NCBI GenBank assembly: GCA_036435485.1
Contig: CM071597.1
Coordinates: forward strand, 51,629,881-51,693,880
Direction of reading: 5' to 3'
Source of the DNA: Saposhnikovia divaricata
Taxonomy: Eukaryota > Streptophyta > Magnoliopsida > Apiales > Apiaceae
Length of the DNA stretch: 64,000 nucleotides
The number at the start of each line of letters is the position of its first letter. Position 1 is the stretch's first letter. Positions 44,931 to 55,897 of this stretch are shown here, piece after piece. Under the pieces are notes generated by a model. That model made no database searches, was not told where the DNA came from, and worked only from the letters and a program-made list of their open reading frames with translations. Position numbers and translations under genes: made by a program.

Positions 44931-47900
44931 TGTAATAACCCTGATTTTTGTACTACTGTAGAAAAAACCCGGATGAATAGTAACTTCGGTGTGTAAGAAA
45001 AACAAATCCCACCCATAATTATGTAATGGAAATTTGAGGATGATTAATTCATATTAAGATTATATAAGCAAAATGAGTGTATGTAAAAGCCGTCAAAAAT
45101 TAGTAAATCACACTTCGTAAGAAATTACGATTTTTGAGAAAACGATAAATACGAAAGCCGTGACACGGCCAAGGACTTTATAAACATGAGAATATTATGG
45201 AATAAGAATTAAGAAGATATTGGAGAAATGAGAACCACTTGAAGAGAATTTATTAAGAACATTTTTAAGGAGTGGTATAACATTGCATGGAAAATTAAGT
45301 AATAAACTTGGAAAATAACCAAGGGCATTACCCATGCAAAATCCATGCAAAATACATGCAAGGTGGTTGATTTAGCTAGTAACCAAGCCAAGGAACTAGG
45401 TAACTAGTAGTTGGTAGCATGGTTAGAAAACCAAGTACTAGTCAGAAACAAACCAACTAGTTAGGAAACATAGTTAGCATAAAAGATGGATCACCAAGCA
45501 AATTGTGTAGGCTTTTTAGACTTGGAAAATCTTGACCAACTAGCCATAGCCTTTATACATATAAGATATTAGCACATTATTGTAGTTGAAAAAAAAACAA
45601 AGCAAGTAGCAAACACCACTTTTCTCTTCTTTTTTTTCTGCATTCTGCTGAGCAACAGAACAAGGAGGAGAAAATAATTTTTTCCTTGCCTTCCACTATC
45701 TCAAATATTCCCAAATTAAATCCCAAGGTTCTTCAGAGTACTAGTGAGGTACGTTTTAATTTTCATAATATTATATGAATCCTAGCATACCTAGAAAAAT
45801 TGTCAAAGTTGTTTGGTGAATAGTGATCTTATGAAATCTTGTTTTTGGATCTTAAAGATTAAGCCATATATTGATCAACCAAGGAGTTTGAGAAGGATTT
45901 CAAGCCTTGTTGAGATACTTTGAACTTCAAGGAAGGTATAATTTCTTAACCCTAGTAGCCATTGCAAGATTTTAAGCTTGGTTTGATGAGATCTAAAAGT
46001 TCTAGTGATAAAAATGTTGGATTAAGTTTGATTATTGGAAAATCTTGGATATTGATGAAAATTGTTGTGATGAAAAATTTTGTTATGTTATATGAAGTCA
46101 TGATAGTAGATAAAATTTGAGTTTGGTATATTTGTGATGATATTGAAGTGGGTGGAAATTTTGGAAGTTGTATGTCTTGTAATAAGTGGTTTTGACAAAT
46201 CTGCAAATACCCCTGTTTCAAGCTGTGATTCGGAACCCTAAATCTACTCCCCTGGAAACCTACCTTATATGCTTGGAAAGGTCTTGATCTGTAGTTTTTA
46301 GAAATGTAAAGTTTAATTCCAAGGGATTTGTAGATTTTGAGTTATGGACGATTTAGTGAGATGTGTTCTGAGTAGGGAGTTGCAGAGAATTGTCCCCTTG
46401 TAAATAATTTTTGGACCCTTAAAATCGGTGTTGAACCTATGGTAAAAATTGAGTAGCAAGTTCTTACAGTGGAGTAGATGACATAAAAAGAATTAGGTGA
46501 AAATTTGAATTTTCCAATTTTATAAAAATCGTAGAGTACAAACTGCGCAGTAGGAAATCCCTGCAGGAAAGAGTATGGTTTAAGGGCTTGGTTAAGGACC
46601 TTAGAAAAATCCTTGGGATGTGTGAAAATTATATTTACACCACATTGCAGTGAAGAAAGTATAAGAAAAAGAATTTTGTAAAAAGGATTATTTTTTTTCG
46701 ATTTTATAAAAATGTTAGAGCGAAGTGCGCGCGAGTGAAAAATCACCTAGGAGGTTAGTTTAACGTAGTTTTAAGAGTACTCACTTGTGTTTCAAGTTGA
46801 GGAATGGATTCGAGTCGAATGGGTAACGAATGTGATAAAGTGATGACATGGTCATATGGGAGGGTTAGTGGTCACAAATTGGAGTCTTTAAGTTGGTCTT
46901 ACATCCTTTAAAACCTTACGATTAAGTAGTGTTGTTAAGGTACTAACGTACGAATATTGATCATGTATAGATCTTCGTTCCACGTCGCGAGCTCGACCAC
47001 CCCACCCTACCAAGGCAAGTTTACCTTTCAAAACTTATATATAAGGATTTTCACTGTATTGTTTGTGGCTTTCAAATGTATTATATGCTTACGCTTTATG
47101 AGGCTATGTTGAAGTTTGAGATATTTGCACATATGTGTTTGTACACCCTTGAACTTAGAATGAAAATGTTTTCTTCGGACAACGACTCTAGCAATAGAGG
47201 TCGTAGCGGTCCAAATATGCTATTGACCGGGGAGCGGTATATTATTGTATCGTGATTAAATTGCGAAAACCCGAAGGGTCATTCGGGAAGTATCGTATAC
47301 TTAAGTATGTATTATTTTTACATTATTATAAATACTCAAAAATATCTATCTTGGATTAAAAGATTATTTTAATTAAATAATTATTTTATTAATTGTTTAT
47401 ATTAAATCTCAAAATATCATTTATTAATTATTGTTCATTATTTTAAAGACAAAACTAATCCAAGATACCTTCATCGCTTTCAAACTCGAACTCTTTCGAA
47501 CCCAAAACATTTTCGAAAACCCCCGGTCAGGTTTTGCTTCTTGTACACTTTTCAAGAATTATCGGTCGACTGAGGTCGAACTTCAACTACTCGAATTTTC
47601 TATCAAAAATGATTTTTGACAAGAAAGAAAAAAAAGGGACTCTGGCAGGTGTGGGAATCGTTGACGAACGATTCCCGGGATGTGTAAGCGGCCGTGAGCC
47701 AGGCGGTCCATCAATTATTATTCCGGCTCAGGTGTTGCCGAAGGATGATTACGGATGTAGTTTTCATCGAGGGTGATTACGGATGTAGTTTTCACCCGAG
47801 GATAGTTGCGGATGTAGTTTCTATCCTTCTACCGGTAGAGAAGACCCGCGGATTATTGGACTTGGATGTGGCGACTGATCATCGTCAATCCCTGTCAGAG

Positions 47901-49352
47901 TTTATGTTTTCTTCAAGTCCCATCCTCCACTTTGGAAAAATACTCAGACACTGCTTCTTGGGCCTAAGTGCCAAGTTGCCGATAGTGTGGTTTTTGATAA
48001 GAAAAATATTGACATCGTGCAGTATCTAGAACTGCAAGATTTTCTATAAAGATTGGCACGTGTTAGAGCACTCTTGCAATTATTTCAAAGAATGAAATGT
48101 TTTTGAATGAGAAACCTTCTAAGCTAATGGAAGGAAAGAGGTTTGCAATGATGTATTCCCTGTACAGTATGTTGACCGTAAAGTGTTTTGCCGAAAATGA
48201 TATGCTCATATGTATATATTTTCAAACTTGAGATATATTGAAATGGGGACCTTATAAAGGGTTCATATGTTATTCTTAAAGCTCCTTAGTGAGTATAGAT
48301 GTTTTATTCAAACTCGGACGTATATAGTTGCGGATGTAGTTTCTATCCTTCTACCGGTAGAGATGACCCGCGGATTATTGGACTTGGATGTGGCGACTGA
48401 TCATCGTCAATCCCTGTCAGAGTTTATGTTTTCTTCAAGTCCCATCCTCCACTTTGGAAAAATACTCAGACACTGCTTCTTGGGCCTAAGTGCCAAGTTG
48501 CCGATAGTGTGGTTTTTGATAAGAAAAATATTGACATCGTGCAGTATCTAGAACTGCAAGATTTTCTATAAAGATTGGCACGTGTTAGAGCACTCTTGCA
48601 ATTATTTCAAAGAATGAAATGTTTTTGAATGAGAAACCTTCTAAGCTAATGGAAGGAAAGAGGTTTGCAATGATGTATTCCCTGTACAGTATGTTGACCG
48701 TAAAGTGTTTTGCCGAAAATGATATGCTCATATGTATATATTTTCAAACTTGAGATATATTGAAATGGGGACCTTATAAAGGGTTCATATGTTATTCTTA
48801 AAGCTCCTTAGTGAGTATAGATGTTTTATTCAAACTCGGACATATATATTGTCCAATTATGTTTTGAAATCTGAGATATATACCCATATAGTTGGGAATG
48901 TTTTCGAAATAAACCACATTATTATTTCTCAAAATGGTGAACTTGCTGAGCATTATGTAGCTCATTCTTGCTTTATAAAAACTTTTCAGAAAGAGAAGAA
49001 TTTGGCCGATTAACTCCGCACCAGCAGAAGAGGAGTAGAAGATTTACCCCGGAGATGATTTAGTTCATGATAAATACTACAGAGTAAGTCTGATAGGTTT
49101 TCAACTGTAATAGTAAGACTTGTCTTCAAGTGTAGTTGTATAAGTGAAAGTGCGTAAGATTCTGGATTGTACAGCTAAATTGTAATATTTAGTGTTACTT
49201 TTGATTATCGCTTCTGAGGCTCTAACTTGTTTGTGCGTAAGATTGAGGTCTGGATGGATGTATTGTTGAGTTGTAAAGTTAATACAGGTATGATATGGTT
49301 GGATGGTGATGTGACGACTTGCATCTTTGACCTCAGATTTGGGGGCGTCACA
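44931..49352 (+). repeat. Element C 3' LTR
   Basis: 4422 bases, colinear with 34725-39150, including the 522-bp duplication at 47805 and 48327. It differs by isolated substitutions and short homopolymer changes (for example one A-run near 47625). It is followed by the duplicated target GATAC. Confidence 0.95.
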
Positions 49353-49671
49353 GATACTTAATTGAACAAATAATGGTATGGACATCTCACTAGATTTGGC
49401 ATGCAGAGTAAGGAACACCAAGTACTGAATTAAGTGTAGGTGGCTGCATATGTGTACATGTAAGTTAACTACATGGCAAACATACACTAAGCAAAAGCAA
49501 GAAAAATCCATAAAACGAAACTACAAGTCTTAGGAAAACCAAGTTAAAGGTTACATCTTTTGAAGCCTTCAGAGGAGCCCACACCCTCAAAATAATCAAT
49601 TCATGGCAATCATTGCCAAAAGAGTTCAGGAAAGGATCACTTTAAAAAAGAAAAAGTTCATGATAGAAGGG

Positions 49672-52099
49672 CTACTGGACTGTCTTGGTCGGAGAAGCTG
49701 GTGGAGTTACCTGAGCAGAAGGGGCCTTCGCAATCTCAGGATCAGATGGTTGGATCACATTCTGGGATATCACCGTTGAACCCCCGTCTCCAGTTTCTGC
49801 TTCTGGGTTCACCGCTGGTTCTGCTTCTGGGTTCACCGCTGGTTCTACCACATCTTGGACAGCCGCATCGATAAGCATCTCATCAACTTTGTCTTGAGGG
49901 GGTTCACCCATGTTCACCTCCGGCATAGTTGCAGCCTGCTCGGCTTTGATCAAGTCAATGGCATCAATTGCGTCCTGGCCCAGGAGACTCCATTCCAAGT
50001 CTGGGAAGGCCTCATAGGTGGAAGTCATGTAGTCTTTGATCCCGGCTTTGTAACCCATGTTGTATTCTTTGTCATCTTGTTTGGATATGGTGACCTTGTA
50101 CTTGGCGATTGCACCCTGGAGAGTTCGGACCTTCAGTTCAAGTTTCTCCTTCTCCTTCCTACTGGCGTTATTAGCATCTTCTCTTTCTTTATCCATCTTA
50201 AGGATGATGGCATCCATGGATTCTCTCTCTCTCTCTCTCTCAGCAGTTTATCTCTCTCCTGGATCAGCGTACCATCACTCTCATAAAGCTTCTTGTTCAA
50301 AGCCAATAGCTTCTTCTAATCATTCTGGAAGGTTTTCAACTCTGAGTGTACCCTCTCAAGTTCTTCACGTGCCTTTGAATCCCCCTTTGCGGCCCCAAGA
50401 ATCTGGCTGTTATGCTTCAGGTACAGGAAAAGGCTCTCAGCATTCACTATGGGGATCCTGCTTGCAGCTTCCTCAAAGCTTAGGCTGTCCCACTCCAAGA
50501 TAGACCGTGTGGGGACCTTATCCTTAATATCGTCAATGAAAGCAGTAAGGGAAGAAGGGGAGATGGTTTCTGGGGGGTTGAGTTCGATCTCATACTTGGA
50601 ACGCTTGCCTCCACGAGAGCCGGATGTTCCAGACATCTCAGGGGTATGTTGTGTGGACCTCTTTCTAGAAGAAACATTCTTCTCAGTGGGAGCCGGGCTG
50701 ACTTTGGTAGACGGAACAGGAGTTCTTTCAGCAGGTGTGGGAGGTACGGGTGAATTGGAGACATTCTTCTATGCAGAGCGCTTGGTGATGAAGGAAGGCA
50801 CTGAAAAAGACATATCTGCATTACAAATGGAACGTCAGTCATGTCATGGCAACAATAGAGATATTTTTAAAATAAGATATCAAGTAAATCACATATATGA
50901 AAGGGGCATGAAACATAAATTACTAAGGAAAAAACAGTAAAAAGGGAGAGGTACGCCTATGAGCAGGGATACGAATATGAACCTATTTCTTTAGAGGTTA
51001 CATCAACAGGACTTTCCTCAATAGGGGTACGAGCATCCCCTGGAGGCCTGGAGCTGAGTTTCTTGCTGAACCCTAAACGGATTAATATTTTCTTGGTGAG
51101 AAGGCTAGCACCATCTCCTAGCCCTGCACTCATTCTTAAAGCTTTACGAGCTCTTTTTAGCTCATCTCCCTCTAGTATGGTTTGAACATGCATGTCTGGA
51201 TGAGGTTTAAACTCTTTTCTGTATTCTGGGCAGTCATAGCAGTATAGGAACTGCTTATGCCATCCTGACATTCCTTTTTTATTGCCTTTTGTACACTTCC
51301 CCTGATGGACGTTCCAGGTGGTGAGATAAAAGAAGCCAGTAGTTTTCCCAGTCTCTTTGAGTTGGTAGAAGAAACCCAACACACGAGCAGTCAGTTTAAT
51401 TTGGAACATGGAGTCATATAAAATGTACATACAGATGGCCATGCTATAGGAATTTAGGGTTAATTGCAAGGGAGCAAGTTTGTAGGTGTCAAGGATATCA
51501 GTGATAAAAGGGTGGAGAGGTAGCGACAGCCCTAATCGAAAGAACTGAGAAGACAAGACAGAGCAAGGAATCATTTGGTCTAGCTCGAAGTTGGAAAAAT
51601 CATGACATCTTTCTTCTGGTTGGGGTACGACAAGCGTACACCCAGGTTCACATGCTTCCAACAGGTTTGCCAATCTCTGGGCAGTCATGGATGAACGAGT
51701 GTTGGCCCAAGAGAATTGGGGGGTGGTGGCATCAGAAGCTTTAACAGGAGCAACCTCATCCTGGCTGCCTTCATTTTGATCATCGAATGGTTCTTCTATC
51801 GGGGATAAATGCCCCAATGAATCGAGTTCATCTCCGGATTCTAGAGGGTCAGAGCTAATGGTAGTAGGTGCAATTGTAGAAGGGTCTAAGGAGTAGGATT
51901 TGAGTGAAATTTGGGAAGAAGTGGGGTCAAGGACTTTGACCTTGGAACGGGTACGACCACTCACAGTAGAGGTCGTGGGAGGAAGTGTGGACAAGGGTCT
52001 TGGAGATGTGAAGGAGTCAGCTTCAGATACGGATGGTAACTAAGAGCCCACCATGGTGGGCATATTCCGGGACTCAACGGACGTAGCCTGGCTCGACAT
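49672..52099 (-). pseudogene. Antisense gene of element B (Tat-type aORF, PF04195-like)
   Basis: Opposite strand to gag-pol, between pol and the 3' LTR, as known for Retand-type Tat elements. Exon 1 runs from an ATG at 52097-52099 to about 50983. It has an in-frame TAG (52040-52042), a Ser/Thr-rich start, then RLGLSLPLHPFITDILDTYK and LAPLQLTLNSYSMAICMYIL, resembling the 'putative gypsy type transposon' domain PF04195. An intron fits 50982-50816 (GTTCAT...ATGCAG, phase kept). Exon 2 (from 50815) has DMSFSVPSF, SRGGKRSKYEI and FEEAASRIPIVNAESLFLYL. TAGs lie at 50769-50771 and 50316-50318. A (GA)n tract near 50222-50242 shifts the frame into the last part (to 49672): a charged coiled coil, then a Pro/Ala/Glu tail with a VEPAVNPEAE repeat. 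Function unknown; this copy is broken. Confidence 0.78.
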
Positions 52100-53484
52100 C
52101 TGCATTAGGAAAAGCAGAGGTGAGCCTTGAGTCCATAAAATAAATTCTTAAGACAAAAGAGCGTGGGGGTGTCATCAATCACAGGGGTTCAAGTATGAGA
52201 ATCCCTAATTTAAGAAGGGTCATTTTTTGTTCCTGGCTTTCATCAAAGAGGGGGAAAGGTCGATGGTGTCATAATCCATTTTAAGAGGAACCCATAAGTC
52301 AATTGGAGGTCGAGGAGAAAAGACGAGTGGGGCATTATCTCGAACAGAGTCTATGGAGACCATATTTATCTTTGTGGGGGGGTTGCAAATGAAGATCCCC
52401 TATGGTGAAAGGTCTATTGTTGATTCTAATGGGTCCTAGATAAAGGCCTAAATTAAGTTGGATGTATGCAGGGGTCGATTAGCAGTAAGTACAAAGATGT
52501 CACAAGAACATTAATTAAAGGCAAAACATTAAGGATGTACAGAAGGAAGGGTTAAATCTGCATGCAAACGGAAGGTATATACATACATATGTGGGAATAT
52601 GAACAGACAATGGTTGGAAAATATTATACAAGATAAGGAGAACCATTTAGTTTAACATGCATCTGCAAGTGATGGTAGTAATCATCTAAATGATGGCATA
52701 TAAAGAGAATCAAACGAAAGGTGGGTATAAACATGAAGTGCAGATACAGATTTGTGCACATTGGTATACTTATGAACAGAGAAGTATATGAAAATATGGA
52801 GATTAGTATGAGAAGAGAAAGAAGAAGTACCTTTGAATTGAAGAAGATGACCGGAAGACAGGAGCTTTCGCCGGAATCGAGTCTAGGAAGACGAACCGCT
52901 TGGAATGGAGGAGAAAAGGTTTGATATCAGTCCTTTGAGAAGAAAGTGAAAAAAGGAGGAAGCGTGTGAGGGTGTAGATATATAGGTGCCTGGGGATATG
53001 GACGGGCAGGCCACGTGCCTTCATTTGAATCAGTCCGCGTACAAAAAAAAGAGATAATCATTAATAGTTTTTCTTGGAAAAACGCAGGAGAATGAATGTG
53101 GACAGGTGGGAGGCCTAATACATGAGGTTTCCTAGGGATATGGAGAAGTTACGTGAAAATCAAATTTTGAAATATTGGAGTTTTACTGGGACATTGGTTA
53201 TTAGTGAAGTTTATCGTTTATAAAAAATGTTTATTTGAATTTAATTTCTAACTTCTGAAAGGGTGGATGTGTATACGGAAATGGACGGTGGGAGGGATCC
53301 AATGTACCCCCAATGGGAAAGTGTGGGGACCCCAAAGTGTAGGTTTAGCGGTACGATGGTTAACACAAGAGTTTCATGGACGAATCCCTTGTTTCCTACA
53401 ACGAGTACGCTCACGTAGGCTTAGGGATGAAAGTGTGATTGAGGTACGAGTAGTATTAGGTTCCTTTTGCATTCAAATGGCTAC
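52100..53484. other. Element B region upstream of the antisense gene
   Basis: Non-coding by inspection. It would hold the promoter and 5' untranslated region of the antisense gene on the minus strand and the last part of B's own 3' region on the plus strand. Frames at 52721-52924 and 52803-53024 have no family resemblance. Confidence 0.45.
52979..52984 (-). promoter_or_regulatory. Candidate TATA box for the antisense gene
   Basis: On the minus strand CCTATATATCTACACC stands about 880 bases before the ATG at 52099. It is followed by a C-rich stretch (ACCCTCACACGC) that could hold a start site. Context and strand fit an independent promoter; this is inference. Confidence 0.3.
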
Positions 53485-53502
53485 AAGGAACCGGGGGGTA
53501 GT
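53485..53502 (+). other. Polypurine tract of element B
   Basis: AAGGAACCGGGGGGTAGT lies directly against the 3' LTR start TGTTGTGCC. Confidence 0.8.
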
Positions 53503-54408
53503 TGTTGTGCCGAAAATCTGCCTTGGGCTTAATTTAAGGCCCATTAAAGCTATGGACTCAGATTGCTTGAATATGATTGGATAGGCTGGGCTAAGGAGTG
53601 GACATGACAATCCAATATGCCTTAGAGACGGACCGAAGGATAAGATTCTGGCATCTAATTCAGGGTTTGCTCATATAGGGGTTCGAGCATGTGAACCCCG
53701 AATAGGGATAATGCTGTGTTGAGGCTGGGCAGGGGTTCAGCTGGGCATAAGGCTTTCAGGCAGGGGTACGCGTATGAACCCTGGCAGTTCCCAGAAAATA
53801 TACCAGCGGGTTTAGAATTGCCTAGATTGTAGGAGATTGGATAGAGTACGCACTAACAACCTTCTGGATAGCTCCTAAACAATAGGAACAACCTAATAAC
53901 AGTGTATATCATGGATCAACATCATATATATATATATATGGAATATGTATATATGCGTGTATATTTATGGATATATCAGGAAAATATGTGGATTAACCAT
54001 AGAATAGCAGCTGGATAGCTATAGCAGATGGGATAAACACTCGAGGCAAGTCTGTTATGGAGGATTGGCTTATCAGATCGTGGATAACAATAAAGAACTA
54101 CATGAGGACTTGATCTCTTATAAATATAAGAGTATGTAGGCAATTTGCAAGGTTAGACACACATATACACCTCTAACACTTGCTCCTAGCTATTGGATCT
54201 CAATTGAATAGGTCATATTCAATCACCCTAGTTGGGAGTACTTGCAAACTCAGTCCGTATATTCACTCTTCTCCCCCTCGGATTAGGGTTTATGAGATTA
54301 GGGTTTTTGGGGTTATAATAACGATTTATTCAACCGTCATTCTTGGTTTTTGTGGCTATTTCTTGTAATTCTTTTATCGAAGTGTTGTACCAATTTTCCC
54401 TCACAACA
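53503..54408 (+). repeat. Element B 3' LTR
   Basis: 906 bases, colinear with 26484-27397, with about 22 substitutions and a shorter AT run near 53925. It ends CCTCACAACA and is followed by the imperfect target copy TGTTG. Confidence 0.92.
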
Positions 54409-54413
54409 TGTTG

Positions 54414-54925
54414 TAAAACAAAGGAGGAAGGAGGCTTAGGTATCGGCGATCTTCAACAATTGAATACCATTGGGATTCTGTTTCAAATATAGAGGTTACT
54501 CCAAATAAATTCGAAATCTTTATGGGTTTTGTATGTCAAAGCAACTACTCTTCGCAACTTTTTTCTCTAGACCATGGCGATCCTAGTAAACTATTCTATC
54601 ATAGCATTCTCTGGCATCCTTTACAAGTTCCCAGATTTTCTTTCATTCGTTGGGTTGTTTTGCAAAGGAGAATTTTAACAAATGACAGGTTGGCCAGATT
54701 TGGTTTCTCTTTAAACCTGAATTGTTTTCAAGGTAAAGGAACTCAAGAAACCCATGACCACCTCTTTTTTGCTAGTCCATTCTCCGCTATAGTATTTAAA
54801 GGCTTACCAATCCCATTTGGTATTAACTGGGCTGATACTATTTCAATAATCTCTATGATGCCTAATGTTGGGTTTCAACCCAATATGATATTATGGAGAC
54901 TTGGGTGGTCCAAGATATATATGGG
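54414..54925 (+). pseudogene. LINE fragment 2, right part: zinc-binding domain of reverse transcriptase
   Basis: Continuation of the LINE interrupted at 26483: KTKEEGGLGIGDLQQLN in one frame, then from about 54570 SILWHPLQVPRFSFIRWVVL and QRRILTNDRLARFGFSLN in another. This is the zf-RVT region at the end of plant LINE RTs; the following THDHLFFASPF has His residues of the zinc site. The first 130 bases are closely similar to fragment 1 (25125-25255). Stops and a frameshift are present. Confidence 0.85.
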
Positions 54926-55439
54926 TAAGATAATAATTGTATGTGTAGACAATTATTATATATGGTATGTCTTGATCAATAAGTTGGGAAATTAGGTGCA
55001 AAGAATTGGAAGACTTGTATAACAAGTATGGTAAGTCTTGGTGGATAAGTTTTGGATGGCTATATATACATAGTCATATTGTATTTATTTTTTAAGAGAT
55101 GTAGTCTTAGATATTGTTTAGAAGATGCTTAAGCATTATTGGCTCGAAGTATCGGGTTTGGGACACCATTAAGGTGTTATTGTTTTGATGTATTATTGAT
55201 AACTGTTTTGATTAATAATATGAGTTGGGACGTGGGTGTTTACTTTTTGATTAATATTGTTTGGTGTTCTTGTTTTACTTTTACTTATTGATTTGATAGA
55301 AGTAAAAGTAATACTTGAATAACGTTTGACTAACACTTAAGTTCAGCTTGTCCCATTCACTTGTTTTCCAGTTTTCATTTCTTGTATACAAATTTCTTAA
55401 ATTCAACTTGCATTTTTTTATATTTTAAATTAATAAATT
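54926..55439. other. Unassigned sequence
   Basis: No domain or terminal repeat recognised. It may be LINE 3' sequence or another transposon remnant. Confidence 0.3.
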
Positions 55440-55604
55440 CATTATATAAAATAAAAAATATATAATATGTATGACAAAAATAAAAAATTTTAAGAATATT
55501 TTCATGACATGCTTTCAAAAAAAATATATTTTCATGTCATAAATATATTCAATAATTACAGCAAAAAATGCAAAACAAAAAAATTTCAAAAACCAAAGGC
55601 AACA
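55440..55604. repeat. Dispersed repeat, copy 2
   Basis: ATATAATATGTATGAC, AAGAATATTTTCATGACATG and AAATTTCAAAAACCAAAGGC match copies at 20844 and 62222. It ends at GGCAACA, the same point where copy 3 ends, and is followed at once by the 5' flank of NFS1 copy 2. Confidence 0.82.
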
Positions 55605-55703
55605 AGGATTATTAATACACACAAAAGTATACTGCACCACGTAATAAGTTTGGTGCTGTAGGTCATCGAATGCTGATAAAAAAATCTAATCAGTCGGTTT
55701 GTT

Positions 55704-55710
55704 TATAAAA
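55704..55710 (+). promoter_or_regulatory. Candidate TATA box of NFS1 copy 2
   Basis: TATAAAA, 194 bases before the ATG at 55898, in a flank shared with copy 1. Confidence 0.5.
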
Positions 55711-55897
55711 CCCAATTCGATATTATCCCTTAATTAAAAACTTTTAAAAAAATAAACAAACAAACAATATTCCCCCAATTTGTTGGCCTTTTCTCCACCA
55801 TTCTTTAATATACTAAACTTTTTATTTATTCATTTTTCTTTTCCTTGAATATAATAACCAACACACACAAACCCCAAACCCCCAAAACTCACTCACC

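Larger units (their letters stand above)
34725..49352 (+). mobile_element. Element C: chromovirus relative of A, non-autonomous, 4.4-kb LTRs
   Basis: LTRs 34725-39150 and 44931-49352 begin TGTAATAACCC, end GGGGGCGTCACA and differ at roughly 25-30 positions. Target duplication GATAC (34720-34724 and 49353-49357). An initiator-Met primer-binding site and a polypurine tract are present. The 5.8-kb interior keeps only decayed pol similarity and no gag frame. The LTRs and the last 400 bases of pol align with element A. It is inserted between pol and the antisense gene of element B. Confidence 0.95.
26484..54408 (+). mobile_element. Element B: Tat-lineage Ty3/gypsy retrotransposon hosting element C
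   Basis: LTRs at 26484-27397 and 53503-54408 both begin TGTTGTGCC and end CCTCACAACA and differ by about 2.4%. Target duplication TATTG (26479-26483) versus TGTTG (54409-54413), one mismatch. Order: 5' LTR, gag, protease, RT, two RNase H domains, integrase, an antisense gene, polypurine tract, 3' LTR. The second (archaeal-type) RNase H and the antisense gene place it in Tat (Retand/Ogre group). Without element C it is about 13.3 kb. Coding regions carry many stops, a deletion across an RT active-site motif and changed integrase residues, so it is dead. Confidence 0.92.

Noticed and set aside
49855..50503. Plus-strand ORFs of 143-148 residues
   Set aside because: Complement of the coiled-coil and tail part of the antisense gene; Ser/Leu-rich content arises from the (GA)n tract.
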